The position numbers and the translations under genes are program-made. The notes beneath the pieces were generated by a model. That model ran no database searches and was not told the origin of the DNA. It was given only the letters and a program-made list of their open reading frames with translations. Of a stretch of DNA of 57,751 nucleotides, positions 17,411 through 25,894 are shown in pieces. Position 1 is the stretch's first letter, and every line of letters starts with the position of its first letter. This DNA comes from JAFGJQ01 sp964586145 (GTDB taxonomy: Bacteria > Planctomycetota > Phycisphaerae > UBA1845), in the NCBI GenBank assembly GCA_964586145.1, contig CAZPHH010000023.1, positions 1 to 57,751 of the forward strand, given 5' to 3'.

Positions 17411-18491
17411 GCTTCGACCGGAGCATACCGCAGCGCGGCCCGTACGGCACTCCGCGTTCACCCTGATTGAATTGCTGGTGGTGGTGTCGATCATCGCGCT
17501 GCTGGTGTCCATTCTGTTGCCGAGCCTGCAGCGGGCCCGCGATCAGGCGAAGGCCGTGGTGTGCAGTGCACAGATGCGCGGCCTCACGCAGGGACTCAGC
17601 AACTACACGACCGACGGCAACGACTGGCTTCCTGGAATGAACACCACGGGCGTTCGCGTACGGCGACTCGGGAATAACCCGACCGCCGAGGCGCTGCGAC
17701 GGCCGGACGTGCCCGTGCAGCCGCACGATTGGGCCACGCCCCTGCTGGCCCAGGATTTCAAGCTGCCGGCCAACCGCGCGGAACGGATGCGTCTGATTCA
17801 GGAACGATTTCGCTGCCCGGCCCAGACCGGCATTCGATCCGTGCTCTATCCGTTCACGGCGGGCACGCCGGCCGATCGGGCAGATTTCGAGCGTCTCGCC
17901 CCCTGGACCGCCCTGAGCGTACTGATGCCCGTCCAGTTCCAGTACTGGGGATGGCTCTACGAATCCGAGATGGTTGGGTCGGTGGACGTGATGATCTCGC
18001 CGAAGGTGTGGGAAGCGCCTTCCGAGAAGTACGTTTCGATGATTTCTCGTGTCGGCAACCCGTCGGAGAAGGTGTTTCTCGCAGACGGCACGCGGTACCT
18101 CGCCGCCAGCGGTCTGCTCGACCACGACATCAGCCCCAACGCGCAACTGTTCGGATCGTTCACCTCGTCCGGAGCGTGGTGGAGCGGCTCCACCGCGTAT
18201 GGAGTGCGAGGCGGCAGCCAGAACTGGGACGGCACGACGGTCAATCGAGGGTCACCGGCCAACGGCAGGAACCTGACTCTGTCCTATCGGCATCGTGGCG
18301 GTCGGGGCAAGACCGGAATGGACTGCCTCAGCAACCGCGGCGCGATCAACGTGGTGTACTTCGACGGGCATACGGAAACCCTCGCGGATCGCGCCTCCCG
18401 GAACATCCGGTTGTGGTATCCGCGCGGGGCGAGGGTGAACACCGCCAACGAAGGCATGACCAACGTGCCGTTTGGGACCGTGGTGCCGTAA
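17370..18491 (+). CDS. type II secretion-like pseudopilin with H-X9-DG motif
   Basis: A 373-aa prepilin-like protein. The cleavage/methylation motif is SAFTLIELLVVVSIIALLVSILLP, with the usual Glu at position +5 of the mature helix; processing by a prepilin peptidase is expected before Phe. The C-terminal segment INVVYFDGHTETLADR belongs to the H-X9-DG type processing-associated domain seen in planctomycete DUF1559-like proteins. Between them lies a domain with FRCPAQTGIRSVLYP that has a pilin-like Cys. The start is ATG at 17370, inside the end of the upstream gene; no better start lies nearer the motif, so a leader of 28 residues is unusually long. It is secreted or held in the inner membrane. 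Confidence 0.88.
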   Translation: MSTRARWKSSPRRELRPEHTAARPVRHSAFTLIELLVVVSIIALLVSILLPSLQRARDQAKAVVCSAQMRGLTQGLSNYTTDGNDWLPGMNTTGVRVRRLGNNPTAEALRRPDVPVQPHDWATPLLAQDFKLPANRAERMRLIQERFRCPAQTGIRSVLYPFTAGTPADRADFERLAPWTALSVLMPVQFQYWGWLYESEMVGSVDVMISPKVWEAPSEKYVSMISRVGNPSEKVFLADGTRYLAASGLLDHDISPNAQLFGSFTSSGAWWSGSTAYGVRGGSQNWDGTTVNRGSPANGRNLTLSYRHRGGRGKTGMDCLSNRGAINVVYFDGHTETLADRASRNIRLWYPRGARVNTANEGMTNVPFGTVVP

Positions 18492-18704
18492 GAAGCCGTT
18501 GGGGAGGACGACGGCAGCACACGGAGCGGCGCGCAGAGATTCGGATACGCATGTGCGGGATCGGGCGTGGCGGGGAAGAGAAGCCACCTCCTGCACCAGG
18601 CAATGGAAGAACGTGATTCGGGCACGGTCCGGGCGCCCCGCGTGGTCGGGTCGCCGTGTTTGCGGACCGCGTGCTTGGCGGCGGAAGTGAAGGGTAGTTC
18701 CTGA

Positions 18705-18714
18705 GTGTATACAC
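18705..18714. promoter_or_regulatory. 10-bp palindrome just upstream of the ribosome site
   Basis: GTGTATACAC is a perfect palindrome 20 nt before the start codon of the lamin-tail gene, next to its GGAGG. It could be an operator; position is the only support. Confidence 0.25.
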
Positions 18715-18733
18715 AGTGAAGGAGGTTCGGATC

Positions 18734-20332
18734 ATGAGAAGCACACCGTGGACACGATGCAGCCTGGCCGTTCTGGCGGCGCTCCTGCTGGGCGGACCGG
18801 CATCGGCCGACCTGATCATCAACGAGCTGGAATACGACCAGCCCAGCTATGACTACAGGGAGTTCCTGGAGCTGTACAACCCCGGGACCACGGCCGTGTC
18901 CCTGGACGGCTGGACGATCGAGTTCTTCAACGGCAACGCGGCCGTTCCCGGCACGCTGTACAGCACGGTAGAACTGCCGGCAACGGATTCCGTCCCGCCC
19001 CAGGGCTACTACGTGATCGGATCGCCCCTGGTGAAGAACGTCGATCACGTGGCCTGGACGCTGAACGGTATCCAGAACGGCGGGACCCTGGGTGACGGCA
19101 TCGCCCTCCTGAACAACGGAGTGGTCGTGGAGGCGTTCTCGTACGACGCCAGCGCCGACACCAACGGGTTTACCGCCATAGGCGGCGAGGCGGACGGGAC
19201 ATACCTCTTCCTGATCGACGTCGTCGACACGGATACGAACTCCCTGCAGCGGATCCCCGATGGCGGCGTCTGGACGAAGACCCTGAATAACACGCCCGGC
19301 GCGTCCAACTTCTCCGGACCGGCGGCCGTCGGCGCCTGCTGCCTGCAGAACAGCACGTGCGTGCCGGACGTCACGGAAATGGACTGCCTCTATGAGCTTC
19401 GCGGCACCTGGCGTGGCGATGGAATTCCCTGCATGGACATCGTCGCCTTTGTCGGCTGCCTGGCCGGCCCCGTTGCGCCGGTCTCCAGCGGCTGTGAGAT
19501 CTGGGACCTGAACGGCAGCGGGCACGTGGACCTCGCCGATTTCGCCCTCTTCCAGCAGTACACCTGCACCGACACGTCGCCAGTGGGAGCGTGCTGCATC
19601 TGGCCGGACGAGGACTGCCTCTTCACCAGTCAGGCAGACTGCAATTCCAACGGAGGCGTGTTTGCCGGTACGGATAGCTCGTGCCAGCCGAACCCGTGTG
19701 TCTGCGTCAGCATCGCCGACGCCCCGGTGATGACGTATCCGGATACGCAGCTCGCCTGCATCACCGGCGCCGTCATCAACAACGACTACGACCTGATCCA
19801 TTCGGTGAACTCGAAGAACTTCCACATCCAGGATCCGACGGGCATCGCCGGGCTGACCGTGTTCGGGAGCAATGCCAACATCGACGCGCTGCTGGCGGTG
19901 GCCCAGGCCGGCGACCAGATCCGGATCACGGGCTTCCTGAACGCGTACTTCAATACGCAGCAGATGCTGTCGCCGTTCACCATTGAATGGCTGGGTTCGC
20001 CCGGCGTGCCGACCCCGTTCCCGGTGTCGATCGCCGATCTGGAAAACCCGTTCCCGACGAACGGGCACTACGTGAACACGCTCATCGTGCTCGAGAACGT
20101 GACGTTTGACAACGCCGGGGGGACGTTCGCCTACGGCAACCTCACCGTCCGGGATGCCAATGACCCGACGAAGACGCTGACCTGCCGCATCGCCAACGGT
20201 GAGGTCGGCGCCCTTCCCATCGTGGGAACCACCATCCCGAGCGGACCGGTGGACGTCGTGGGCGTCTGCGCGATCTACAACGACCTGTTCCAGGTCATGC
20301 CGCGCGTGCCGGGTGACATTACGCCTCACTAG
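18734..20332 (+). CDS. secreted lamin-tail/dockerin-like multidomain protein
   Basis: A 532-aa exported protein. Signal peptide to about residue 25 (ending PASA). Residues 27-150 form a lamin-tail domain (LIINELEYDQP, REFLELYNPG, VSLDGWTIEFFNG). Two Cys-rich repeats follow, each starting GACC (about 200-235 and 285-322), a motif common in planctomycete secreted proteins. Between them, WDLNGSGHVDLADFALFQQY (about 257-276) is a dockerin-like calcium loop. The C-terminal 200 residues are beta-rich with repeated NFHIQDPTGIAGLTVFG and NLTVRDANDP, recalling an OB-fold. Start ATG at 18734 has GGAGG 9 nt upstream. It ends at a strong terminator. Likely cell-surface adhesion or scaffolding; the ligand is unknown. 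Confidence 0.87.
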   Translation: MRSTPWTRCSLAVLAALLLGGPASADLIINELEYDQPSYDYREFLELYNPGTTAVSLDGWTIEFFNGNAAVPGTLYSTVELPATDSVPPQGYYVIGSPLVKNVDHVAWTLNGIQNGGTLGDGIALLNNGVVVEAFSYDASADTNGFTAIGGEADGTYLFLIDVVDTDTNSLQRIPDGGVWTKTLNNTPGASNFSGPAAVGACCLQNSTCVPDVTEMDCLYELRGTWRGDGIPCMDIVAFVGCLAGPVAPVSSGCEIWDLNGSGHVDLADFALFQQYTCTDTSPVGACCIWPDEDCLFTSQADCNSNGGVFAGTDSSCQPNPCVCVSIADAPVMTYPDTQLACITGAVINNDYDLIHSVNSKNFHIQDPTGIAGLTVFGSNANIDALLAVAQAGDQIRITGFLNAYFNTQQMLSPFTIEWLGSPGVPTPFPVSIADLENPFPTNGHYVNTLIVLENVTFDNAGGTFAYGNLTVRDANDPTKTLTCRIANGEVGALPIVGTTIPSGPVDVVGVCAIYNDLFQVMPRVPGDITPH

Positions 20333-20376
20333 AGGACGCGAGGCGCGTCGCTCGACAATCTGATGGAAACGTGTGT

Positions 20377-20413
20377 GCCCGCCCGCAGCGAAACCTGCGG
20401 GCGGGCTTTTCTT
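20377..20413 (+). terminator. intrinsic terminator of the lamin-tail gene
   Basis: GCCCGCCCGCAG (20377-20388) and CTGCGGGCGGGC (20395-20406) form a perfect 12-bp stem with loop CGAAAC, followed by TTTTCTT. It lies 45 nt after the stop codon and between convergent genes. Confidence 0.95.
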
Positions 20414-20415
20414 CG

Positions 20416-21603
20416 TCAGGAAGGAAGGACCTCGGCCACGACCACCGTCACGTCGTCACGCGGGTTGAGCGAGCCCGTCTGGTCGTCCAGCCGGCGGTTC
20501 AGATGGTCCACGATGTCGGCGGCGGGCATTGCACACAGCTCCCGGAACGCTTCCCGGTAGAACGTGAATTCGTCCGCGCGGTTGTCCTGCGGGTGAAAGG
20601 CCAGCTCCAGCCCATCGCTGTAGAGAATCAGCTTCTCGCCGGGCTGCAGCCGGACACGCTCTGACGGGAATGTCTCGTCGGGAAACAGCCCGAGCAGCCC
20701 CCCCGCCGTCTTGATCTCCCGCAGCGAGCCGTCCGTCCCCACCAGGTACGGATACGGATGCCCGCCGCGGCAGCATTCCAGCTCCAGCGTGCGCGTGTTG
20801 AACAGGCAGTAGCACGCGGTCACGAACTGGCAATTCGGCAGTTGCTGGGCGGCCAGTGCGTCGTTCAGCCCCTGCATGGTTTCCGAGGCGCTCAGCAGCT
20901 CGTAGCGGTCGCCGATGATCCGCTTCGAGACGATGGCCTTCTTGATGAACATGGTCAGCAGACTGGCCGCCACCCCGTGCCCCACCGCGTCGGCCACGTA
21001 GAACGCCACGTGCTCCTCGTCCACCCGGTACACGTCGTAGATGTCCCCGGACACCCACGACGCGGGCCGGAACAGCAGGGAGAAGCGCAGCGGGCCGATC
21101 GGCTCGTCGGCGGCGGGCAGAAAGTCCCTCTGCAGCCGGCCGGCCAGCCGAAGCTCCTGGTCCCATTCCGTGAAACTCTGGTTCAGCCGCTCGGACAGGC
21201 GACGCATGTTCCGCAGTTCGCGATCCATGCCGCGCACCATCGCGTGATAGCGATGGATGGCCGCCAGGCGGCCGCGGATTTCCTCCTTCGTCACGCCCGC
21301 GTCCAATGCGTCGACGAACGAGTTCTCGTCCGTCTCGCCGAGCCAGGGCCGCGGCGTCAGCACCAGCGCCGCGCACTCCCGATGCTGGACGCCATCGAGC
21401 AGCCGGCGAAAGGCCGCCTGCGCCGGATCGTTCGGCCCCGCGGGCGGTTCCGCCGCGACCACCACGTCCGGCGGACGGCCCGCCCCGACGACGTCCGCGG
21501 CGGCATAGTCCGTGGCCCGCTCGACCGTCCAGCCGGACCGGGACAGAAACGGCCCCAGGTCCGACGGCAGGCGGTTCAGTGGATCAACGAGCAGAATGTT
21601 CAT
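20416..21603 (-). CDS. SpoIIE/RsbU-type PP2C phosphatase with receiver-like N-terminus
   Basis: A 395-aa cytoplasmic protein. Residues 1-120 resemble a response-regulator receiver fold (MNILLVDPLN at the start) but the acidic pocket is incomplete, so phosphorylation is doubtful. A helical coiled linker follows (about 125-165). The C-terminal SpoIIE domain carries WVSGDIYDVYRVDEEHVAFYVADAVGHGVAAS, with the metal-binding Asp residues of PP2C enzymes, and later LILYSDGLELAF and NPRDDVTVVVAEV. Such proteins dephosphorylate anti-anti-sigma factors in partner-switching. No STAS or RsbW-like partner is in the window. Start ATG at 21603. It ends directly at the terminator of the convergent lamin-tail gene. 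Confidence 0.9.
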   Translation of the reverse strand: MNILLVDPLNRLPSDLGPFLSRSGWTVERATDYAAADVVGAGRPPDVVVAAEPPAGPNDPAQAAFRRLLDGVQHRECAALVLTPRPWLGETDENSFVDALDAGVTKEEIRGRLAAIHRYHAMVRGMDRELRNMRRLSERLNQSFTEWDQELRLAGRLQRDFLPAADEPIGPLRFSLLFRPASWVSGDIYDVYRVDEEHVAFYVADAVGHGVAASLLTMFIKKAIVSKRIIGDRYELLSASETMQGLNDALAAQQLPNCQFVTACYCLFNTRTLELECCRGGHPYPYLVGTDGSLREIKTAGGLLGLFPDETFPSERVRLQPGEKLILYSDGLELAFHPQDNRADEFTFYREAFRELCAMPAADIVDHLNRRLDDQTGSLNPRDDVTVVVAEVLPS

Positions 21604-21683
21604 GCCGGAATCGACCTGCCAGTCCGATAAGCCAACCGCGCCGGGAGTCCGCCCGGGCGCGTGCTACCGGCAGAGTCGACCGC

Positions 21684-22232
21684 TTACCGGCGGGTCTTTA
21701 AGAGCGATTTGGGGATTTCCACCCGGTCGCCTTCGCGAATGCCCAGGCGGGAGAAGACGTTCGCGTTCACTTCGAGGGCGTAGCGATAGGAAGCCTTGGG
21801 ATAATAGTTTCGCTCATCCAACGGGGCCATGGTGTGGATGGTGACGATCCGTCCGTCCGCCCGGACGAAGGCGATATCCAGCGGGATGATCGTGTTGCGC
21901 ATCCAGAACCCGTGCCGCGTGGACATGTCGTTCGGGAAGATGAACCACATCCCGCGCTCGGTGCCGTCCGGCAGAGGGGCCATTTCTTCCGCCGTCACGT
22001 ACATCAGGCCGCGCTGACGCTCTTCGTGGGAGTCGGCCACCCAGACCTGGAACTTCTGCCCGCCGACGACCAGCGTGTTCGCCTCTTCGACCATCACGTT
22101 GAGATTGTTACCCTGTTTCGGATCATCCGCGGCGCAGCGCGCCCCCAGCAGGCACGGCGCGGCCAGCAGCAACATGCCCCATTGGCGCGCCCGTCGCCCA
22201 CTCATGCCTGCGGATCGGTCAGTCATCATCAT
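21684..22232 (-). CDS. DUF192-family exported protein
   Basis: A 182-aa protein. After a hydrophobic N-terminus (WGMLLLAAPCLLGARC, possible lipobox at the Cys), it shows the DUF192 signature: FQVWVADSHEERQRGLMYVTAEEM, GMWFIFPNDMSTRHGFWMRNTIIPLDIAFVRADGRIV and ALEVNANVFSRLGIREGDRVEI. Family function is unknown; it is widespread and usually secreted or membrane-bound. Start is ATG at 22232, the first of three consecutive ATGs that overlap the end of the upstream gene by 14 nt; ATG at 22205 is an alternative. The run of upstream, DUF192 and SpoIIE genes may be one transcript. Confidence 0.87.
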   Translation of the reverse strand: MMMTDRSAGMSGRRARQWGMLLLAAPCLLGARCAADDPKQGNNLNVMVEEANTLVVGGQKFQVWVADSHEERQRGLMYVTAEEMAPLPDGTERGMWFIFPNDMSTRHGFWMRNTIIPLDIAFVRADGRIVTIHTMAPLDERNYYPKASYRYALEVNANVFSRLGIREGDRVEIPKSLLKTRR

Positions 22233-22602
22233 CCCCGATGGCGTCTTCCACCTTGCGGCCGGCCTGCCGTCGCAACTGCTGCGCCCCCATCCGGATGGTA
22301 TATCGTGCATCGACCAGGGCCAGGATACACATCCAGATAATCAGCACCACCACCACGCACCAAAACGCGATGTAGACCCGGGGCGCCTGTTCGGCCTTCA
22401 GGAAGTTCGTACCGGCGAAAAACGCGACGGCCACCAGCGCCACCAGGGCCGCCCCCAGCCGCCGCCAGGGCCGGTCGCCGCGAAGCAACTCGTTGCGGGA
22501 AACGGACTTGGGGCTTGGGGCCTGCCGCCACAGCCACACCGCGCAGACCAGCCCCGCCCCGGAAATGGCACCGCTGAAGATGAGAAGGCGCGTGCTCTCC
22601 AT
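22219..22602 (-). CDS. small membrane protein, uncharacterised
   Basis: A 127-aa protein with three predicted membrane helices: residues about 5-25, about 50-67 and about 75-96 (VYIAFWCVVVVLIIWMCIL). The C-terminus is charged and ends in four Asp codons, whose DNA supplies the ATG triplets that start the DUF192 gene. No family recognised. Start ATG at 22602. It is first in a possible leftward operon with DUF192 and SpoIIE genes. Confidence 0.7.
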   Translation of the reverse strand: MESTRLLIFSGAISGAGLVCAVWLWRQAPSPKSVSRNELLRGDRPWRRLGAALVALVAVAFFAGTNFLKAEQAPRVYIAFWCVVVVLIIWMCILALVDARYTIRMGAQQLRRQAGRKVEDAIGDDDD

Positions 22603-22707
22603 GTCGCAACATCCGGGCCCCGTGACCGGTGCCCACCCGCATTGTATGCCCGGCCGGCCGTCGCGGACAGGCCGCCGGCCCGCAGCCGCGCGGGCCTGCC
22701 CTTCACA

Positions 22708-22845
22708 CTGTGGGACCGGCCTTCTCGCTGTGGGACCGGATTTCCCTTATGTGGGACCGGCTTTCCAGCCGGTCTCATCCTTCCTGTGGGACCGGCTTTC
22801 CAGCCGGTCTCATCCCTCCTGTGGGACCGGCTTTCCAGCCGGTCT
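22708..22845. repeat. palindromic interspersed repeat cluster (family A)
   Basis: Three full copies of TGTGGGACCGGCTTTCCAGCC (plus GGTCT) lie at about 22751-22775, 22783-22814 and 22818-22845, the inverse orientation of the 6381 cluster. Two broken copies precede them, at about 22708 and 22728. The last copy runs into the stop codon of the adjoining leftward membrane-protein gene. Confidence 0.92.
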
Positions 22846-24289
22846 AGACGTTGGCGTACCGCACTGCCCGCAGGGCGGCCACCACCCGACGGAACCAGAA
22901 GACGGCCGCCAAGAGAACCAGAGCCGTGCCCGCGATAGCCACGATCAGCCACGCGGAGACGGGATGGTCCAGCAGGGCAAACACGACCGTCCCGCGGAGC
23001 CTCCGCTCGTTCAGAACGGGCGCCAGGGTGCAGACCAGAAGCACGATGAGCAGCGGCCACAGCAGCGGCGTGGCCATGCAGCACGCACTGGCCGACACAC
23101 GGTAATCCACGATGCCGTATCGCTTCTGCGCCCACAGGCACAGCGGGAACACCGAGAGCATTTGGAGCAGCAGCGTGGCGAGCACTCCGCCAAGGGCCAG
23201 GAGCCCGGCGATCCGCATCGCCTCAGATTGCGAGTAGTCGGGTGAGCCGATGCCGGATGCAAACACCCGAATCGCAGCGAGACTGACCAGGATCATGAGG
23301 GCGACGGTCATCCACCAGAAGTGCCGGGCGCTCTCGATCCCGGAATGCACGGGCAGGCGTTCAAAGAAGCCCGGTCGGCGGAGAATTTGCCATTGCAGCC
23401 GGAGCAGCCAGATCAGCCCGGAGGGGCGCCAGCGGCGTTCGACCCAGGGCGTGGCCTGGCGTCGCCCGCCGGGCAGGGACTCGCGCACCGCCAGACCGCA
23501 CTCGGGACAGCGGGTCTCGAGCGGAAGGTGGACGATCGCGTAGCCACAGTCGTCGCAGAGCGGCTCGCGCGGGGCGAAGGCCGGTCCGTCCGGCGGACCG
23601 ACGTAGCGATGCGCCCCGACAAACCACATTCGCAGCAGCAGGATCACGGGGACCACAAACATGATGATCCCGCCGACAATGATGACCGCATCCGGCCAGC
23701 GCTCCCATCGACTCCAGCCGACGTCGACATACCGCAGAACGGCCACCACCACCGCTACGGGGACAAGAATCGTCAGGCTCCAATGCACGTTGCGGACGCT
23801 TCGCTTCCAGACAGACCACGCCCGGTCTCCCCCCGCCGCCCACGGCATCAGAGCCGTCGCCAGGACGAGCAGGGCCAACACGACGGCCAGCGGAGTCACC
23901 GTCGCTCCAACAAACGGAAGCCAGGTCCACGAAGTCCCGGTCGACAGCGCAGCGGATATCAGGATCCAGCGGGCCATGTCCTGACGAACCCATGCGTGGC
24001 CGCCGTCACTTTCACCCAGGGGGAAAAACCGTAACTCACGCACCAGTTGCGGACCCCCCATCACACCGGCCAGGAGCAGAATGCCCACGACCGCCGCCAG
24101 CACGGCCCGCCCCGTCGATCCCGCGGCCAGGAACGGCCCGTATCGCCTCGGCGTCAGCCAGTGCAGCAGCAGGGCCGCAAGGAAGTTGACCCGACGTGCC
24201 GACTCCGGCGGCGCGGCGGTCGGAGGGAGGCGCGCTGCCACGACCGCCGAATCGGATGCCACCATTGTCGTCGGGCTGACGTCACTCAT
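22844..24289 (-). CDS. multi-pass membrane protein with internal zinc ribbon
   Basis: A 481-aa protein with about eight membrane helices, four before and four after a soluble middle segment. That segment (about 235-275) holds CDDCGYAIVHLPLETRCPECG, two CxxC pairs of zinc-ribbon type. No known transporter or enzyme motif is visible; the bipartite layout suggests a Yip1-like or related helical bundle. Its ATG overlaps the stop of the upstream gene by 8 nt (ATGAGTGA), so translation is coupled. The stop codon TAG is partly formed by the edge of a family-A repeat, so the repeat may have fixed the present C-terminus (RYANV). Confidence 0.8.
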   Translation of the reverse strand: MSDVSPTTMVASDSAVVAARLPPTAAPPESARRVNFLAALLLHWLTPRRYGPFLAAGSTGRAVLAAVVGILLLAGVMGGPQLVRELRFFPLGESDGGHAWVRQDMARWILISAALSTGTSWTWLPFVGATVTPLAVVLALLVLATALMPWAAGGDRAWSVWKRSVRNVHWSLTILVPVAVVVAVLRYVDVGWSRWERWPDAVIIVGGIIMFVVPVILLLRMWFVGAHRYVGPPDGPAFAPREPLCDDCGYAIVHLPLETRCPECGLAVRESLPGGRRQATPWVERRWRPSGLIWLLRLQWQILRRPGFFERLPVHSGIESARHFWWMTVALMILVSLAAIRVFASGIGSPDYSQSEAMRIAGLLALGGVLATLLLQMLSVFPLCLWAQKRYGIVDYRVSASACCMATPLLWPLLIVLLVCTLAPVLNERRLRGTVVFALLDHPVSAWLIVAIAGTALVLLAAVFWFRRVVAALRAVRYANV

Positions 24290-25760
24290 GGGGGGTCACC
24301 ACTCGCAGAATCTCGGCGAACACGATGTCGGGCGTCAGCCTGCCATCGCTGCTCAGGGTGTCGAAGCGGCCGCCGTCATCGACGCCGTCCCAGCCGACGC
24401 TGTAGAGGATGAACCCTCCGTCACGCCGCTCGTAACGGAGGATGCCGCGGTCGCCGTAGTCAATAGGGAGTCGAGGCAGAAACCGGGGAACAAGCTCGCG
24501 GAGCGTCTCGGGAAACTCTCCGTTGGCCAGCCGGAACTCCCGCAGGGCCAGCAGGGTCGTCGCGCCCTCCATGTCGTTGCGCGACGAGTAGTATCCCTGA
24601 ACGGCGATTTCCATTGGATAGGCATAGAACCTGGGGAACCCCTGCAGCGGCCCCACGAATCGACAGTCGACACCGCCCGGCGGATTGGCGATTTGTGGCA
24701 GTGTGGCAGGGCCCTCCGGGTACCAGAACTGCTCTTCCACGACGCGCTTCGCCTCGGCCAGGTTGTGAAACACGGGAGCCAGAAGATTCCACGTCCGGCG
24801 CGGCGCGACTCCGCCGCCCCCGAGCCGACCCGGTGCCCCTCCCATCCAAGTCCGGGCAAATTGAGCCGCTTCAGAAACGTCAAGCCAGTCGCCGCCCTCG
24901 CGCACGTACAGATGCTCCAACGCGTTGATCAGAGTCAATCGCTCTCCCTCGCACAGGTCCTGCGGACGCAGTTCCGGTCCCATCACCCGGTCAAGCTCAC
25001 TCGCAAATGCGGCGATCGGGATACTTGGGCACCGACACGGCCCGTGTCGCCCGTGGGAGAAGAGCGTTCCAAGAATGGAGTAGGGCCGCGGAGAGAAAGC
25101 CTCATCGGCCCACCGCCTCAGGTCGTCGGCCAGAACCCTGTGGATGACGTTTTCCGCATACCGGCTCATGTACCGCCTCGATCGTCCGCAGTTTTGTGCG
25201 AGGCGAGCAACGGTCAACCAGTCTTCGACGGCGGAGTCCGCGTCGTCTTTGTAGGCAAGAGACCACACGGCGTGGTCCAGCAGCATTCGCACACCAGGAA
25301 CCAGGCTCACCGTCAGCTTGTCCCAGTTGTACATGGAATCGACTTGTTCGATGTCCGGCGAACGCCATCCGCAGCGGGCAAGATCGATCCATTGCTGCCG
25401 CAGTTGGAAGAAGGCATCCGAATCGAAAGCGGGAAACCTCTTCCAGGCGGATGCTCCTCGCAGCGTCTCCCAGTCCGAAGTGTTCGGATATGCAATGCCC
25501 ATCCCCTGTGCTCGCGACACGAACTGCTCGATGTTCCGCATCGCCGTCTCAAACGAGTGCGCCCCCGGCGGAGGCGGGTCGAGGCGTTCGATCTGCTCGG
25601 TCCAGTATTCCGGACGCGGGGTCGGGCGAAGCGTGAGGCGGAGGTACACCCAGCGGGTGAGCCAGACGCCGAACAACAGCAGCGCCAGCAGCACGATGCG
25701 CCGTCGGCGACGCCGGCGAGCCGGGGAGCGAGGAGACGACGATTCGGCCGCGTCCGTCAT
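24282..25760 (-). CDS. membrane-anchored protein, uncharacterised
   Basis: A 492-aa protein. After an Arg-rich stretch (about residues 15-21), one membrane segment (IVLLALLLFGVWLTRWVYL) anchors it, with the large rest outside. The last 90 residues include FPETLRELVPRFLPRLPIDYGD and GGFILYSVGWDGVDDGG, a tail I associate with planctomycete secreted proteins related to pseudopilin-type substrates; the specific family is not recognised. Start ATG at 25760 has no strong ribosome site. Coupled by an 8-nt overlap to the zinc-ribbon membrane protein, with which it probably forms a functional pair. Confidence 0.78.
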   Translation of the reverse strand: MTDAAESSSPRSPARRRRRRRIVLLALLLFGVWLTRWVYLRLTLRPTPRPEYWTEQIERLDPPPPGAHSFETAMRNIEQFVSRAQGMGIAYPNTSDWETLRGASAWKRFPAFDSDAFFQLRQQWIDLARCGWRSPDIEQVDSMYNWDKLTVSLVPGVRMLLDHAVWSLAYKDDADSAVEDWLTVARLAQNCGRSRRYMSRYAENVIHRVLADDLRRWADEAFSPRPYSILGTLFSHGRHGPCRCPSIPIAAFASELDRVMGPELRPQDLCEGERLTLINALEHLYVREGGDWLDVSEAAQFARTWMGGAPGRLGGGGVAPRRTWNLLAPVFHNLAEAKRVVEEQFWYPEGPATLPQIANPPGGVDCRFVGPLQGFPRFYAYPMEIAVQGYYSSRNDMEGATTLLALREFRLANGEFPETLRELVPRFLPRLPIDYGDRGILRYERRDGGFILYSVGWDGVDDGGRFDTLSSDGRLTPDIVFAEILRVVTPHE

Positions 25761-25790
25761 GGATTGACACCCCAGGGCAGAACCGGTCCG

Positions 25791-25848
25791 CACGGCGGAC
25801 CCTACAACGTCGCTGGCCGGGCATTTTCCACACGGCGGACCCTACAAC
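25791..25848. repeat. short direct repeat CACGGCGGACCCTACAAC (family B)
   Basis: Two identical 18-nt copies at 25791-25808 and 25831-25848, 40 nt apart. They lie in the intergenic gap between the membrane-protein operon and the GH31 gene. This sequence type does not form a palindrome. Confidence 0.88.
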
Positions 25849-25894
25849 CGGGTGGGGTGCCCGTGTCCGCTGAAGGCGGATCGGGCATGGACAG

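Noticed and set aside
18284..20329. 681-codon leftward frame over the lamin-tail gene
   Set aside because: Antisense of a gene with signal peptide, ribosome site and terminator.
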